Below are positions 16,217 through 24,685 of a stretch of 39,211 bases of DNA, one piece after another (positions within the stretch are counted from its first letter, which is position 1; each line of letters starts with the position of its first letter). The DNA is from Bacillota bacterium. GTDB lineage: Bacteria > Bacillota > Sulfobacillia > JAJZYS01 > JAJYTV01. Made by a program: the position numbers and the translations under genes. The DNA is taken from positions 1-39,211 of the forward strand of contig JAJZAT010000028.1 of the NCBI GenBank assembly GCA_021799275.1, read 5' to 3'. Under the pieces are notes generated by a model. It made no database searches and was not told the DNA's origin. It worked only from the letters and a program-made list of their open reading frames with translations.

Positions 16217-17174
16217 GCAGCTGGCCCTGCGCGAGGAGGAGAGGCCGCGCTTCACCGGCGGTCACTCGCTGTGCGCGGGCTGTGGCATCCCGACCATCGT
16301 CCGCACGGTGCTCGACTCCATCCCGGGCCCCGTGGTCGCCGTGAACGCCACCGGCTGTCTCGAGGTGGCCACCACGCGATTCCCATTCACCGCCTGGGGC
16401 GTGCCGTGGCTGCACGTGGCGTTCGAGAACGCGGCCGCCGTTGCGAGCGGCGTGGAGGCGGCCTACCGCTCGATGGTGAACCGCGGCAAGCTTTCGGGCG
16501 AGCGCGTCACCATCGTCGTGTTCGCCGGCGACGGCGGCACCTACGACATCGGGCTGCAGGCCCTTTCGGGAGCCCTTGAGCGCGGCCACCGCTTCCTCTA
16601 CGTCTGCTACGACAACGAAGCCTACATGAACACCGGCATCCAGCGCTCGGGTGCCACCCCGTTCGCCGCCTCCACGACGACGAGCCCGGTCGGCAGCGTC
16701 GGCCGTGGCAAGGCCGAGACGCGCAAGGACCTCACCGCAATCGTCGTCGCCCACCACATCCCCTATGCCGCGCAGGCGTCGACCTCGCACTGGCAGGACC
16801 TCAGCGTCAAGGTGGAGCGGGCGGTGGCGCAGGAGGGACCGAGCTTCCTCAACGTGCTCTCCACCTGCCCGCCGGGCTGGGGCCACGAGGCGCGCGACGG
16901 CGCCAGGCTCGCCCGCCTTGCGGTCGAGAGCCGCTACTGGCCGCTCTTCGAGGTGGTTGAGGGACACTACCGCCTGACGCACTACCCGGCCCACCCGACG
17001 GCCCTTGTGGAGTGGCTCGAGATGCAGAAGCGCTTTGCGCACCTGCGCGGCATCGAGAGCGTTGACCTCGAATCCATGATTGAGCGCGAGATCATGTCGC
17101 AGTGGCAGGAGCTCGAGCGCCGCACGCAGGAGTCGAGGAGCTGGTTCGAGGAGCGGGAGAGCGAATCCGCCTGA
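16203..17174 (+). CDS. porB: 2-oxoacid:ferredoxin oxidoreductase, beta subunit (TPP-binding)
   Basis: The 323-residue protein carries the cysteines that bind the proximal [4Fe-4S] cluster: C24 and C27 in LCAGCGIP, C52 in NATGCLEV and C222 in LSTCPPGWG. The thiamine diphosphate/Mg motif is GDGGTYDIG, followed by DNEAYMNTGIQRSG. These match PorB-type subunits. The C-terminal tail of about 50 residues is charged and probably helical. It is the last gene of the operon and is followed within 12 bases by a strong intrinsic terminator. Confidence 0.94.
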   Translation: MASLKQLALREEERPRFTGGHSLCAGCGIPTIVRTVLDSIPGPVVAVNATGCLEVATTRFPFTAWGVPWLHVAFENAAAVASGVEAAYRSMVNRGKLSGERVTIVVFAGDGGTYDIGLQALSGALERGHRFLYVCYDNEAYMNTGIQRSGATPFAASTTTSPVGSVGRGKAETRKDLTAIVVAHHIPYAAQASTSHWQDLSVKVERAVAQEGPSFLNVLSTCPPGWGHEARDGARLARLAVESRYWPLFEVVEGHYRLTHYPAHPTALVEWLEMQKRFAHLRGIESVDLESMIEREIMSQWQELERRTQESRSWFEERESESA

Positions 17175-17185
17175 CAAACGAAGCC

Positions 17186-17220
17186 GCCCCGGTGGGAAGT
17201 TCTTCCCGCCGGGGCATTTT
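17186..17220 (+). terminator. Intrinsic terminator of the oxidoreductase operon
   Basis: A 13-bp stem (one G-T pair) runs from 17186-17198 to 17203-17215, closing the loop GTTC. It is followed by ATTTTCTTC. It lies 12 bases after the beta-subunit stop. This is one of the two clearest terminators in the window. Confidence 0.9.
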
Positions 17221-17265
17221 CTTCGGGCAGGAATTCACCCTGGCCGGTCGGAAGACTTGGACAGC

Positions 17266-17271
17266 GAGGAG
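17266..17271 (+). promoter_or_regulatory. Ribosome binding site selecting TTG 17281
   Basis: GAGGAG ends nine bases before TTG 17281. The first in-frame ATG (17299) would be 27 bases away, so the TTG is favoured. Confidence 0.6.
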
Positions 17272-17280
17272 TGTGGTCAC

Positions 17281-18147
17281 TTGCGGCTCGGTACGGTCAT
17301 GGGCGACACGGGACCCTTTGTGGTAGCTTCGGTCGGCGACCTCTGGTACGACCTGCGTCGGATCCTGCCCGCCGGCGACGGGCGCGCCTGCGACATGAAG
17401 GCCCTGATCGCGGCCTGGCCCGAGCTCGGGCCGCAGGTAGCCGAGACGTTGGCGTCGTCCGGGCCGCAGGGCGTGCAGGCCAGGCCCGAGGCGCTCCTTC
17501 CCCCTGTTCGGGAGCCGCGCCGCATCCTCTGCATCGGCCGCAACTACGCCGCCCACGCGATCGAGCAGCACGCGGTCGTGCCCAAGGCCCCGGAGATTTT
17601 CCTCAAGCTGCCCTCGACGCTGGTCGGTCCCTACGACGACATCGTTCTGCCACGGGAGGTTCCCGAGGTGGACTACGAGGCGGAACTCGTCGTCGTGATC
17701 GGCCGCGGCGGCAGGCGCATCGCCCGCGAGCAGGCGATGGACGCGGTGTTCGGCTGGACCGTCGGCAACGACGTGTCGGTGCGGCCGCTCCAGCATCGCG
17801 GCACGCAGTGGACGCCCGGCAAGAACTTCGACCGCAGCGCCCCGCTCGGACCCTACATCGTGACGCGCGACGAGCTTCCCGACCCGCGCGACTGCCGGGT
17901 GCACTCGGAGCTCGCGGAGGGCGCGATGCAGACGGGGTACGTGCGGACGATGCTGTTCGACATCCCGACGCTGATCGAGGACATCTCCCTCTTCACGACG
18001 CTCGAGCCGGGCGATCTCATCTTCACCGGCACGCCGCCGGGCGTGGGCGAGGCGAGGACGCCGCCGCGCTGGCTACGGCCCGGTGACGTCCTCGTGAGCG
18101 CGGTCGAGGGCGTCGGCGCCCTGAAGAACCGCTGTGTCGTCGACTGA
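17281..18147 (+). CDS. Fumarylacetoacetate hydrolase (FAH) family protein
   Basis: The 288-residue protein has an N-terminal domain beginning RLGTVMGDTG and the FAH catalytic domain: ILCIGRNYAAHA, the metal ligands E133 and E135 in VDYEAELVVVIGR, D164 in GWTVGNDVSVR, GKNFDRSAPLGP, and the C-terminal FTGTPPGVGEARTPP. Relatives act as acylpyruvases, 2-oxo-acid decarboxylases or hydratases that yield pyruvate or similar 2-oxoacids. Sequence alone does not set the substrate. The TTG start is set by GAGGAG and fits the usual MRL-type family N-terminus. It overlaps the next gene by 14 bases, so it is translationally linked to the GlcDE fusion. Confidence 0.9.
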   Translation: MRLGTVMGDTGPFVVASVGDLWYDLRRILPAGDGRACDMKALIAAWPELGPQVAETLASSGPQGVQARPEALLPPVREPRRILCIGRNYAAHAIEQHAVVPKAPEIFLKLPSTLVGPYDDIVLPREVPEVDYEAELVVVIGRGGRRIAREQAMDAVFGWTVGNDVSVRPLQHRGTQWTPGKNFDRSAPLGPYIVTRDELPDPRDCRVHSELAEGAMQTGYVRTMLFDIPTLIEDISLFTTLEPGDLIFTGTPPGVGEARTPPRWLRPGDVLVSAVEGVGALKNRCVVD

Positions 18148-20497
18148 CCTCCTGGGTTCGGGCGAGCTCCTGCGGGAGCTCGCCCGCCGCTTCGGCCCGC
18201 TCTGCCTCAGGCAGCCGGCGAAGGTGCGGCTCTACGGCTACGACGCCATGGGCACCGCGTTCGGGGTGCCGCTCGCCGTCGTGCAGGTGGAGGGCCAGCA
18301 GGACATCCAGGACCTGATCGCCATCGTAGGGCGCCACGGCGGCAAGCTGGTCGCCCGCGGGGCGGGCACCGGCCTCAGCGGAGGGGCGGTGCCGAGGGAC
18401 GGGCAGGTGGTGCTGTCGCTCGAGCGCATGCAGTCCGTGTCGCGGCCGGACGTGCCGCACCGCAGGCTGAGGGCCGAGGCCGGGGTGGTCAATGGCAGCC
18501 TCGATGCGATCCTGCGGCCGTACGGTCTCTTCTACCCTCCTGACCCGGCCAGCTACCGGGTCTCCACCATCGGCGGCAACGTGGCGGAGAACGCCGGCGG
18601 GCCGCACGCCGTGAAGTACGGCGTGACAGGGCACCGGGTCGCGGCGGTGGAGATCACGGATGCCGAGGGCCAGGCGGGGTTGCTCACCGCGGGTCCCTGG
18701 CAGGGCGGCCTGGACCTCGCGGCGCTCGTCACCGGCGCCGAGGGCACCCTGGGCGTGGTCTCGGCCGCATGGCTGGCGCTCGAGGAGCGGCCCGAGACGA
18801 CCGTCACGATGCTCATGAGCTTCGCCGAGATCGCCCAGGCGTCGGCCTGCGTCTCGGCGATCGTGGCATCTGGCGTGCTGCCGGCGACGCTCGAGTTCCT
18901 CGACCGGGCGACGGTCGCGGCCGTCGAGCGCTGGGGCGTCGCGCACTACCCCGAGGGCTCGGCGGCCGTCCTCCTCGTGGAGTTCGACGGCCTCCCGCAG
19001 GAGGTGGAAGGGGCGGCGGCCGCCGCCGAGGAGATCGGCCGCTCCTACGGCGTGCTCTCCTGCGAGATCGCGCGCACGGCCGAGGAGAGGGACGCCCTCT
19101 GGCTCGGCCGGCGCGGGGCCTACGCGGTCGTGGCGCGTTACGGCCGCAGGGTGCTGACGCAGGATGTCACGGTGCCCCGGGACCGCCTCACCGAGATGCT
19201 CGCGGCGGTGGACGAGATCTCGACCCGGCACGGGCTGCAGGCCGTCACCGTGGGCCACGCCGGCGACGGGAACCTCCATCCGGACTTCGCCTACGATCCG
19301 GGGAACCGCGAGGAGAGCGAGCGGGTGCACCGGGCCAACCGCGAGATCCTCGAGGCGTGCGTGGCCCTTGGCGGCTCGATCACGGGGGAGCACGGCATCG
19401 GCACGGAGAAGCTCGGCCAGCTCGAGATCATGCTCGGACCGGCGGAACTCGGGCTCAGCTGGGCGGTGCGTAGGGCCCTGGACCCGCGGGGCCTGCTGAA
19501 CCCGGGCAAGGCCGTGCCCGAGGCGCCGCGCACCGAGCCGGGCGGTGGGGACGCCGCCTGCGCCGGGGGCCTTGCGGAGGCGGCCCGGGCGATCGTCGCC
19601 CAGGTGGCCGTGGCGCGGCGAGAACGCCGACGGCTCTCGGTGGACGATGGGGCGCTGCGCGGGATCGAGGTGTCGCTCGCCAACATGACGGTCCGCGTCG
19701 GGGCGGGCAACACCATGGCGGAGCTTCAGGCGGTGCTGCGGGGCGAGGCGCTCGGCTTCGCCATCGAGCCCCTGCTTGCCGAGACCTTTGGCGAACTCCT
19801 GCTCACGAACGACTACGGTCCGGAGGAGGTCGCGCAGGGCACCTTGCGGCGGCACCTCCTCGCGCTGACCTACGTGACCGGCTACGGCGAGGTCGTGCGC
19901 TTCGGCCGCGACGTGGTGAAGAACGTCGCGGGCTACGACCTCTGCCGGCTCCTCATAGGCAGTCGGGGAAGGCTCGGCGTTCCGATCGAGATGACCCTGC
20001 GGCTCGTGCCCCGGCGCGAGACGGCCTGGTGGTCCCGTAGGGGAACCCTGGAGGACTATGGCGGCGCCAGGGGGCTGGAGCGGCTCTTCGCGGTGCCGGA
20101 GGGCGGCGCCCATCGCCTCTACCTCCAGGCCCTGACCCCGCCGGGCGGTTTCACAGAGGCGCCCGAGGGGCCTGAGGTCCTGGCGGGGCTGCGGCGGGAG
20201 CTGAGGCAGCGCGAGACGCTTCTCGACCTCGCCGTGCCGTGGTCCGAGCTGGAGCGGGCCCTCGGGGCGCTTGGGCACCCGCCGCTCCTCCTGCTGCCGT
20301 CGGCGGGGAGGGTCCTGGCGCGCTGCGACAAGGAGACGGCCGAACGCCTGGCGGGGTCGGCCGGCCCTCCGGCGGCCGCGAGCTATCAGGGCGTGGCGCT
20401 CAGGACCGCCGCGGGCGAACTCGCCACGAAGTGGCAGGAGCGGCTGCAGGCGGTCTTCGATCCGGATGGCATTCTCCTGGGAGGTGATGGGCCATGA
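18134..20497 (+). CDS. GlcD-GlcE fusion: FAD-linked 2-hydroxyacid (glycolate/D-lactate-type) oxidase
   Basis: The 787-residue protein joins two FAD-binding (PCMH-fold) units normally encoded separately. Residues about 1-460 are GlcD-like: ARGAGTGLSGGAVP, YPPDPASYRVSTIGGNVAEN, then the catalytic-domain motifs VGHAGDGNLHPDF and GEHGIGTEKL, ending LLNPGKAVPE. After an Ala/Gly-rich linker (about 460-485), a GlcE-like half follows, with VRVGAGNTMAEL and GRDVVKNVAGYDLCRLLIGS (near 592) and the GlcE-type end FDPDGIL. It probably oxidises glycolate, D-lactate or another 2-hydroxyacid with GlcF. The GTG start overlaps the FAH gene. The stop overlaps glcF (ATGA). No frame break is seen across the junction. 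Confidence 0.92.
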   Translation: MSSTDLLGSGELLRELARRFGPLCLRQPAKVRLYGYDAMGTAFGVPLAVVQVEGQQDIQDLIAIVGRHGGKLVARGAGTGLSGGAVPRDGQVVLSLERMQSVSRPDVPHRRLRAEAGVVNGSLDAILRPYGLFYPPDPASYRVSTIGGNVAENAGGPHAVKYGVTGHRVAAVEITDAEGQAGLLTAGPWQGGLDLAALVTGAEGTLGVVSAAWLALEERPETTVTMLMSFAEIAQASACVSAIVASGVLPATLEFLDRATVAAVERWGVAHYPEGSAAVLLVEFDGLPQEVEGAAAAAEEIGRSYGVLSCEIARTAEERDALWLGRRGAYAVVARYGRRVLTQDVTVPRDRLTEMLAAVDEISTRHGLQAVTVGHAGDGNLHPDFAYDPGNREESERVHRANREILEACVALGGSITGEHGIGTEKLGQLEIMLGPAELGLSWAVRRALDPRGLLNPGKAVPEAPRTEPGGGDAACAGGLAEAARAIVAQVAVARRERRRLSVDDGALRGIEVSLANMTVRVGAGNTMAELQAVLRGEALGFAIEPLLAETFGELLLTNDYGPEEVAQGTLRRHLLALTYVTGYGEVVRFGRDVVKNVAGYDLCRLLIGSRGRLGVPIEMTLRLVPRRETAWWSRRGTLEDYGGARGLERLFAVPEGGAHRLYLQALTPPGGFTEAPEGPEVLAGLRRELRQRETLLDLAVPWSELERALGALGHPPLLLLPSAGRVLARCDKETAERLAGSAGPPAAASYQGVALRTAAGELATKWQERLQAVFDPDGILLGGDGP

Positions 20498-21693
20498 AGG
20501 TGCAGGACGCGATCGACACCTGCATCCAATGCGGCTTCTGCCTTCAGTCCTGCCCGACCTACCGCATCTTCCGCACCGAGGAGTCGTCACCGCGCGGGCG
20601 GATCGCGAGGCTCAAGGATGTGCTCTCCTCGGCGGTCGAGGAGACGGCCGAGAATCTCGCCACGTTCGAGGAGTGCCTGGGTTGCCGCGCCTGCGAGGCG
20701 GCCTGCCCCTCGGGTGTGCCCTACGAGACCATCCTGCTGGTCGGCCGCTCGCGCCTCAGGGCGCTTCAGGAGCCGCCGCCCGCGGAGGCCCGGCTCGCGC
20801 TGCGGATGGTGCGCAGCCACGTGCTGCTGCGCTCCGCGCAGCGGCTCTGGCAGACGCGGGGAAACCGGGCGCTCCGCTTGGCCCGGGGGCTGCGGTCGCA
20901 ACGAAGCGCCGCCCGGCTGATGGCCGCCCTGCCGGCGCCTGCGGAGGTTCCCGCCGTGCCCCGGGAGGCCCGGGCCCAGGCGCAGATCCACCGTGGCTGC
21001 GTCATGGACGTCGTGTGGCCGCGCACCAACGCGCGGGCCGTCCTCCTGCTCCGCGAAGCCGGACTGAGTGCGGATCTCATGCCGCAGTCCGCCGGCTGCT
21101 GCGGCGCCCTGCATGCGCACCAGGGCGACCTGCCAACGGCGCGGGAGATGGCGCGGCAGGTCATCGCCGCCTTCGAGCGGAGCGGCGGGGAGACTGTCGT
21201 CAGCCTGGCGGGCGGCTGCGGCGCACACATGAAGACCTATCGCGAACTGCTCGCAGACGACCCCGACTGGCGCGAGCGCGCGGAGCGTTTCAGCCGGGCG
21301 GTGGAAGACGTGGCCACGCTTCTGGACCGCCAGGGTTACAGGACGCGCCCGCCGGCCACCGACGAGCGCATCACGTACCAGGATTCCTGTCACCTGCGCA
21401 ACGGCATGAAGGTGCAGGCGGCGCCCAGGCGGCTGCTCGCGGGGGACGGCTACTGCGAGATGGAGGGCGCCGGGACCTGTTGCGGGTCGGCCGGCATCTA
21501 CAACCTTGTGCGCCCGGACGTGAGCGATGTCGTGCTCGAGGGCAAGGTGCGGGAGATCGAGCGGACCGGCGCCGGCACCGTGGTGACGGCGAACCCGGGC
21601 TGCGAACTGCAGCTCAGGCTCGGGGCGAAGGAGAGCGGAGGCCGTTTCGAGGTGCGCCACCTCGTGGACTGGCTCTGGGAGCGGCGCGCGTAG
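20494..21693 (+). CDS. glcF: Glycolate oxidase iron-sulfur subunit
   Basis: The 399-residue protein has two [4Fe-4S] motifs (C10, C13, C16, C20 and C61, C64, C67, C71). Two CCG domains follow, each with a cysteine-rich motif: SAGCCGALHAHQGD and GAGTCCGSAGIYN, with the associated GGCGAHM and NPGCELQLR. This is the expected architecture of GlcF/LldE-type subunits, which pass electrons from the FAD subunits to the membrane quinone pool. It overlaps the GlcDE fusion by four bases, supporting a two-protein GlcDEF complex. Confidence 0.94.
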   Translation: MKVQDAIDTCIQCGFCLQSCPTYRIFRTEESSPRGRIARLKDVLSSAVEETAENLATFEECLGCRACEAACPSGVPYETILLVGRSRLRALQEPPPAEARLALRMVRSHVLLRSAQRLWQTRGNRALRLARGLRSQRSAARLMAALPAPAEVPAVPREARAQAQIHRGCVMDVVWPRTNARAVLLLREAGLSADLMPQSAGCCGALHAHQGDLPTAREMARQVIAAFERSGGETVVSLAGGCGAHMKTYRELLADDPDWRERAERFSRAVEDVATLLDRQGYRTRPPATDERITYQDSCHLRNGMKVQAAPRRLLAGDGYCEMEGAGTCCGSAGIYNLVRPDVSDVVLEGKVREIERTGAGTVVTANPGCELQLRLGAKESGGRFEVRHLVDWLWERRA

Positions 21694-21802
21694 CGGGCCG
21701 CTGGGACGGATCTGGGGCGGACTCCGACCTTGCCGTACGTTGCCGTCACGCGGGATGCCACCGCGTGTTCCCAGGGCAGGTCGGAAGGTGGGGAGGGCGT
21801 GG

Positions 21803-22189
21803 ATGGTCCGCGCGATCGTCCTTGTGATCGTCGGCCTGCTGGCCCTGGCGGCTCCGACGCCAACACCTGCGGCCTCTGGCCGCGTGCCGGATGCGTTGCG
21901 TGTTTCGGGCATGGGCGTGGCGGGTGGCGAGGTGCGGGGAAGAGATCTTGTCCATGCCATCTACCGCTCGCTCGCCAGGCTCCCCGCGGCGAAGGGCCTG
22001 TACGCGTATCCCGTGGACGACGCTCAGTACGCCGACCTTGTGTTTTCCCGCAGGGGACGAGTCATGCTGCGGGTCCGGGTCGCCCTGTCGGGATGCGCAT
22101 TTGTCTTGATCGACCACAAGCAGCCGCGATGGCAGGACGCGACACTTGCCCGGCTCCTGCGCGAGGCGGGCGTAGCCCGCGCAAGGTGA
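21803..22189 (+). CDS. Small secreted protein of unknown function
   Basis: The 128-residue protein has a clear Sec-type signal: a basic start (MVRAI), the hydrophobic stretch VLVIVGLLALAA, and a probable cleavage site after PTPAA (about residue 23). There is no lipobox. The mature part of about 105 residues is a mixed alpha/beta sequence (DLVHAIYRSLARLPAAKGLYAYPVDD, written here in part) with a single Cys in ALSGCAFVLID. I do not recognise a family. ATG 21803 is preceded by GGGGAGGG. It is separated from glcF by 109 bases and may be independent. Confidence 0.7.
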   Translation: MVRAIVLVIVGLLALAAPTPTPAASGRVPDALRVSGMGVAGGEVRGRDLVHAIYRSLARLPAAKGLYAYPVDDAQYADLVFSRRGRVMLRVRVALSGCAFVLIDHKQPRWQDATLARLLREAGVARAR

Positions 22190-22222
22190 GGCCGCGGATT
22201 CTGTTGCGGAATCCGCGGCCTC
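22188..22222. terminator. Perfect 13-bp hairpin at convergent gene ends
   Basis: GAGGCCGCGGATT (22188-22200) pairs perfectly with 22210-22222, with one further C-G pair inside. It overlaps the stop codon of the secreted-protein gene and lies 18 bases from the stop of the minus-strand membrane gene. There is no T tract on either side. Confidence 0.55.
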
Positions 22223-22240
22223 ATGGCTTGCGGCACACGA

Positions 22241-23131
22241 CTAGAGCCGGCCGTGGAACCACTGCCGCGGTCGCCCCATCCAGGCGGCCAGCAGCGCGAG
22301 CGCGAGCACGGGCGCGGTGTTGGGATCGGTCGACATGCCGCTCCAGAACATGCCGGCGTCCTGCGCAAAGACCCAGACGAGGAGCAGGAGGAGCGCCGTC
22401 ACGAGATAGGGCGCACCCTTGCCTGGACGCAGCCAGAGCCAGACCGCCAGGAGAACGAAGACGGCGATGAGGGCGACGTTGACGATGACCGCCTGCGTCG
22501 CCGCGGCCGTGGCCACCGCATCGAGCATCGCGCGCATGAAGGTCGGCTGCTGCATCATGGCGGCTCCGGCGAAGGGGCTCGCGATGCCGAGGCTCGTGAA
22601 ATAGACCGGAGCCAGCTGAAGGAGGGCTGCGAGCACGAGGCTTCCCGCGACGACCGAGCCGTAGCGGTGGAGGCCCTGCCCCTGCCTGCCTGTGCCCACC
22701 ATGAGCAGCATCAGCGACAGCAGGGCGTAGTAGAAGGCGGACCCCGGCGCGCCGACCAGGAACGTCGCCGAACCGGTCAGGATCTGGCCAAGCCCCTCGC
22801 CGACAAGCCAGACGAGCGCACCCCAGACGACGGAGAGCCAGAGCCCGCTGCGCTGCACCCGTAGGGAGGGCCAGAGGATCAGTACCCCGATCAGCAGCTG
22901 CAGCGCGATGATGATCCAGTTGAAGGCGATGAGGTGCGGCGTGACGAGGCGGATCGACCAGGTGATGAGTGCGGTCAGCCATGCCGGTTGGCCGGTGGCG
23001 GCAGGCTGCATGATGGTGGATACCATGTCCATCGTGAACATGCCTGGCTGCATCTGCAGCAAGCCGTCGAGCAGCCAGAGGATTCCGAGCCCCAGGCGCA
23101 ACACGCGATCAGGTGAGCTGGACGATGACAA
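22241..23131 (-). CDS. Polytopic membrane protein, about 8 helices
   Basis: The protein of about 296 residues has a short Ser-rich start and about eight hydrophobic segments. It includes LGLGILWLLDGLLQMQPGMF, then WIIIALQLLIGVLILW, GALVWLVGEGLGQIL and a Leu-rich C-terminal pair. It resembles uncharacterised DoxX-like or copper/redox-associated membrane proteins in texture, but I assign no family. GGAGG precedes TTG 23131 by seven bases, while ATG 23137 directly abuts the site, so the TTG is preferred (the difference is two residues). It follows the amidase by 23 bases, so the two are probably cotranscribed. Confidence 0.75.
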   Translation of the reverse strand: MSSSSSPDRVLRLGLGILWLLDGLLQMQPGMFTMDMVSTIMQPAATGQPAWLTALITWSIRLVTPHLIAFNWIIIALQLLIGVLILWPSLRVQRSGLWLSVVWGALVWLVGEGLGQILTGSATFLVGAPGSAFYYALLSLMLLMVGTGRQGQGLHRYGSVVAGSLVLAALLQLAPVYFTSLGIASPFAGAAMMQQPTFMRAMLDAVATAAATQAVIVNVALIAVFVLLAVWLWLRPGKGAPYLVTALLLLLVWVFAQDAGMFWSGMSTDPNTAPVLALALLAAWMGRPRQWFHGRL

Positions 23132-23154
23132 GGGCATTCCTCCAGGTGTGGCCG

Positions 23155-24546
23155 TCAAAGATTCCTCGGGCGGGGCAGAGGAGGCAGAAGGCCGCTGAGA
23201 CGTTCCGCCAGGTCCAGCAGGGCGTAGTCGTCGTAGATGCGGCCTGCGAGCTGCAGACCACGGGGCAGGCCGTCGCCGCCGAGACCCATCGGCAGACTCA
23301 GGGCGGGCCAGCCTGTGACATTGAACGGGGCGGTGTAGCGGATCAGCGCCTCTCGGACCGTGAGGCCCTGGCCGCTCGGCAACTGCACCTTCGGCACGCC
23401 GGCGGGCGGTGCCGGGATAGGCGTCGTCGGCAGGGCCACGAAGCCGATGCCGCGCTGTTCGAGATCGCGCTCAAGTTCGCGGCGCACGCCTTGGCGTTCG
23501 CGCATGGCCTGCACGTAGTCCACCGCCTGGGTGTCGCGGCCCGCCGCGATCCGCTCGACCAGTCCCGGCCCGAAGCGCCCGGGGCGGTCGCTGATGGCGT
23601 CGCGATGCGTCAGGTAGGTCTCGGGGGCACGGATGCGCCCCTGCAAGGCCATGAACTCCTCGGGTCTCGGCCAGTCCAGGCTCTGGGGCCGCAGGCCCAG
23701 CCGCTCCAGCAACTCGACGGAATGGGCGAAGAGTCGCCGCGTGTCCTGATCGATCTCGCCCTCGAGCCACGCCCAGGGGATGCCAAGGCCGTCAAGGCGC
23801 GGTGGCGCCGGCGGCAGGGCGGGCAGCGACAAGGGATCGTCGGGGTCGTAGCCCGCCATCACGTCGAGCATCAGCCGCACGTCGGCCACGGTGCGGGCCA
23901 TCGGTCCCGCGAAGTCGAGCGTGTCGGACAGGGGCATGACGCCGCTGCGGGATGTCAGGCCCGTGCTCGGCTTCAGGCCGACCACGCCGCAGAGCGCCGA
24001 GGGGATGCGGATCGACCCGGCGGTGTCGGTTCCGATCGCGAGATGGATGAGACCGGCCGCGAGGGCGGCCGCGGATCCCCCGGAGGAGCCTCCCGGGATG
24101 CGGGAGGGGTCGTAGGGATTGCGGGTCGGTTCGGTGATCACGCCGAAGGCCAGTTCCTCCGTGTTCGTCTTGCCCGTGATCACGACTCCCGCCTCTCTGA
24201 GCCGTGCCACCACCGTGGCGTCCGCCTGCGCGGGCTCCTGGCCATAGGCCGCGCTGCCGCCGGTGGTGGGGAGCCCCGCGACGTCGTAGAGATCCTTGAC
24301 ACCGAGCGTCAGCCCGAGGAGCGGTCTCGGGCGCCCCTCGCGCCAGGCCTGGTCGGCGGCGCGGGCCGCGGCTGTGGACCCCGCGAGGTCATGGGTGATG
24401 TAGCAGCGCAAGACGGGCTCGAGCGCTGCGAGGCGCGCTTCCTGCTCCCTGAGGACCGTGGTTGGCGTCGTCTCCTGGCGCGCGAAGCGGGCGAGCAGCG
24501 TGCCAGCATCCGTGAAGGCGTTGTCGTCCGGCGTTCCAAGGGCCAT
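23155..24546 (-). CDS. Amidase (amidase-signature family)
   Basis: The 463-residue enzyme has the full Ser-cisSer-Lys triad of the amidase-signature family: K84 in LTLGVKDLYD, S154 in IPGGSSGGSAAA and S178 in GTDTAGSIRIPSA, with the 24-residue gap between the serines as in GatA. It could be an aryl or alkyl amidase. GatB and GatC are absent, so a tRNA amidotransferase role is unlikely. Start is ATG 24546, with GGGAGG about eight bases upstream. A longer frame to 24720 overlaps the divergent gene. No signal peptide is visible, so it is cytosolic. It leads a two-gene unit with the membrane protein. Confidence 0.93.
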   Translation of the reverse strand: MALGTPDDNAFTDAGTLLARFARQETTPTTVLREQEARLAALEPVLRCYITHDLAGSTAAARAADQAWREGRPRPLLGLTLGVKDLYDVAGLPTTGGSAAYGQEPAQADATVVARLREAGVVITGKTNTEELAFGVITEPTRNPYDPSRIPGGSSGGSAAALAAGLIHLAIGTDTAGSIRIPSALCGVVGLKPSTGLTSRSGVMPLSDTLDFAGPMARTVADVRLMLDVMAGYDPDDPLSLPALPPAPPRLDGLGIPWAWLEGEIDQDTRRLFAHSVELLERLGLRPQSLDWPRPEEFMALQGRIRAPETYLTHRDAISDRPGRFGPGLVERIAAGRDTQAVDYVQAMRERQGVRRELERDLEQRGIGFVALPTTPIPAPPAGVPKVQLPSGQGLTVREALIRYTAPFNVTGWPALSLPMGLGGDGLPRGLQLAGRIYDDYALLDLAERLSGLLPPLPRPRNL

Positions 24547-24685
24547 GCGTGGGCCTCCCTCGGTAACATGTACCTTGGGGACAAACTGCGACGAAGCATG
24601 CGGGTTCTCCTGCAATGGGGGCGCCAGTGCCTGTCTCCCAGAAACGAACCCAGGGGGCCGAACTACATAGCAGGGGGTGGGAGTC

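Noticed and set aside
18023-20590. Long minus-strand open frame (855 codons) opposite the GlcDE fusion
   Set aside because: It has no family motifs or ribosome site and is fully covered by a clearly coding gene on the other strand.
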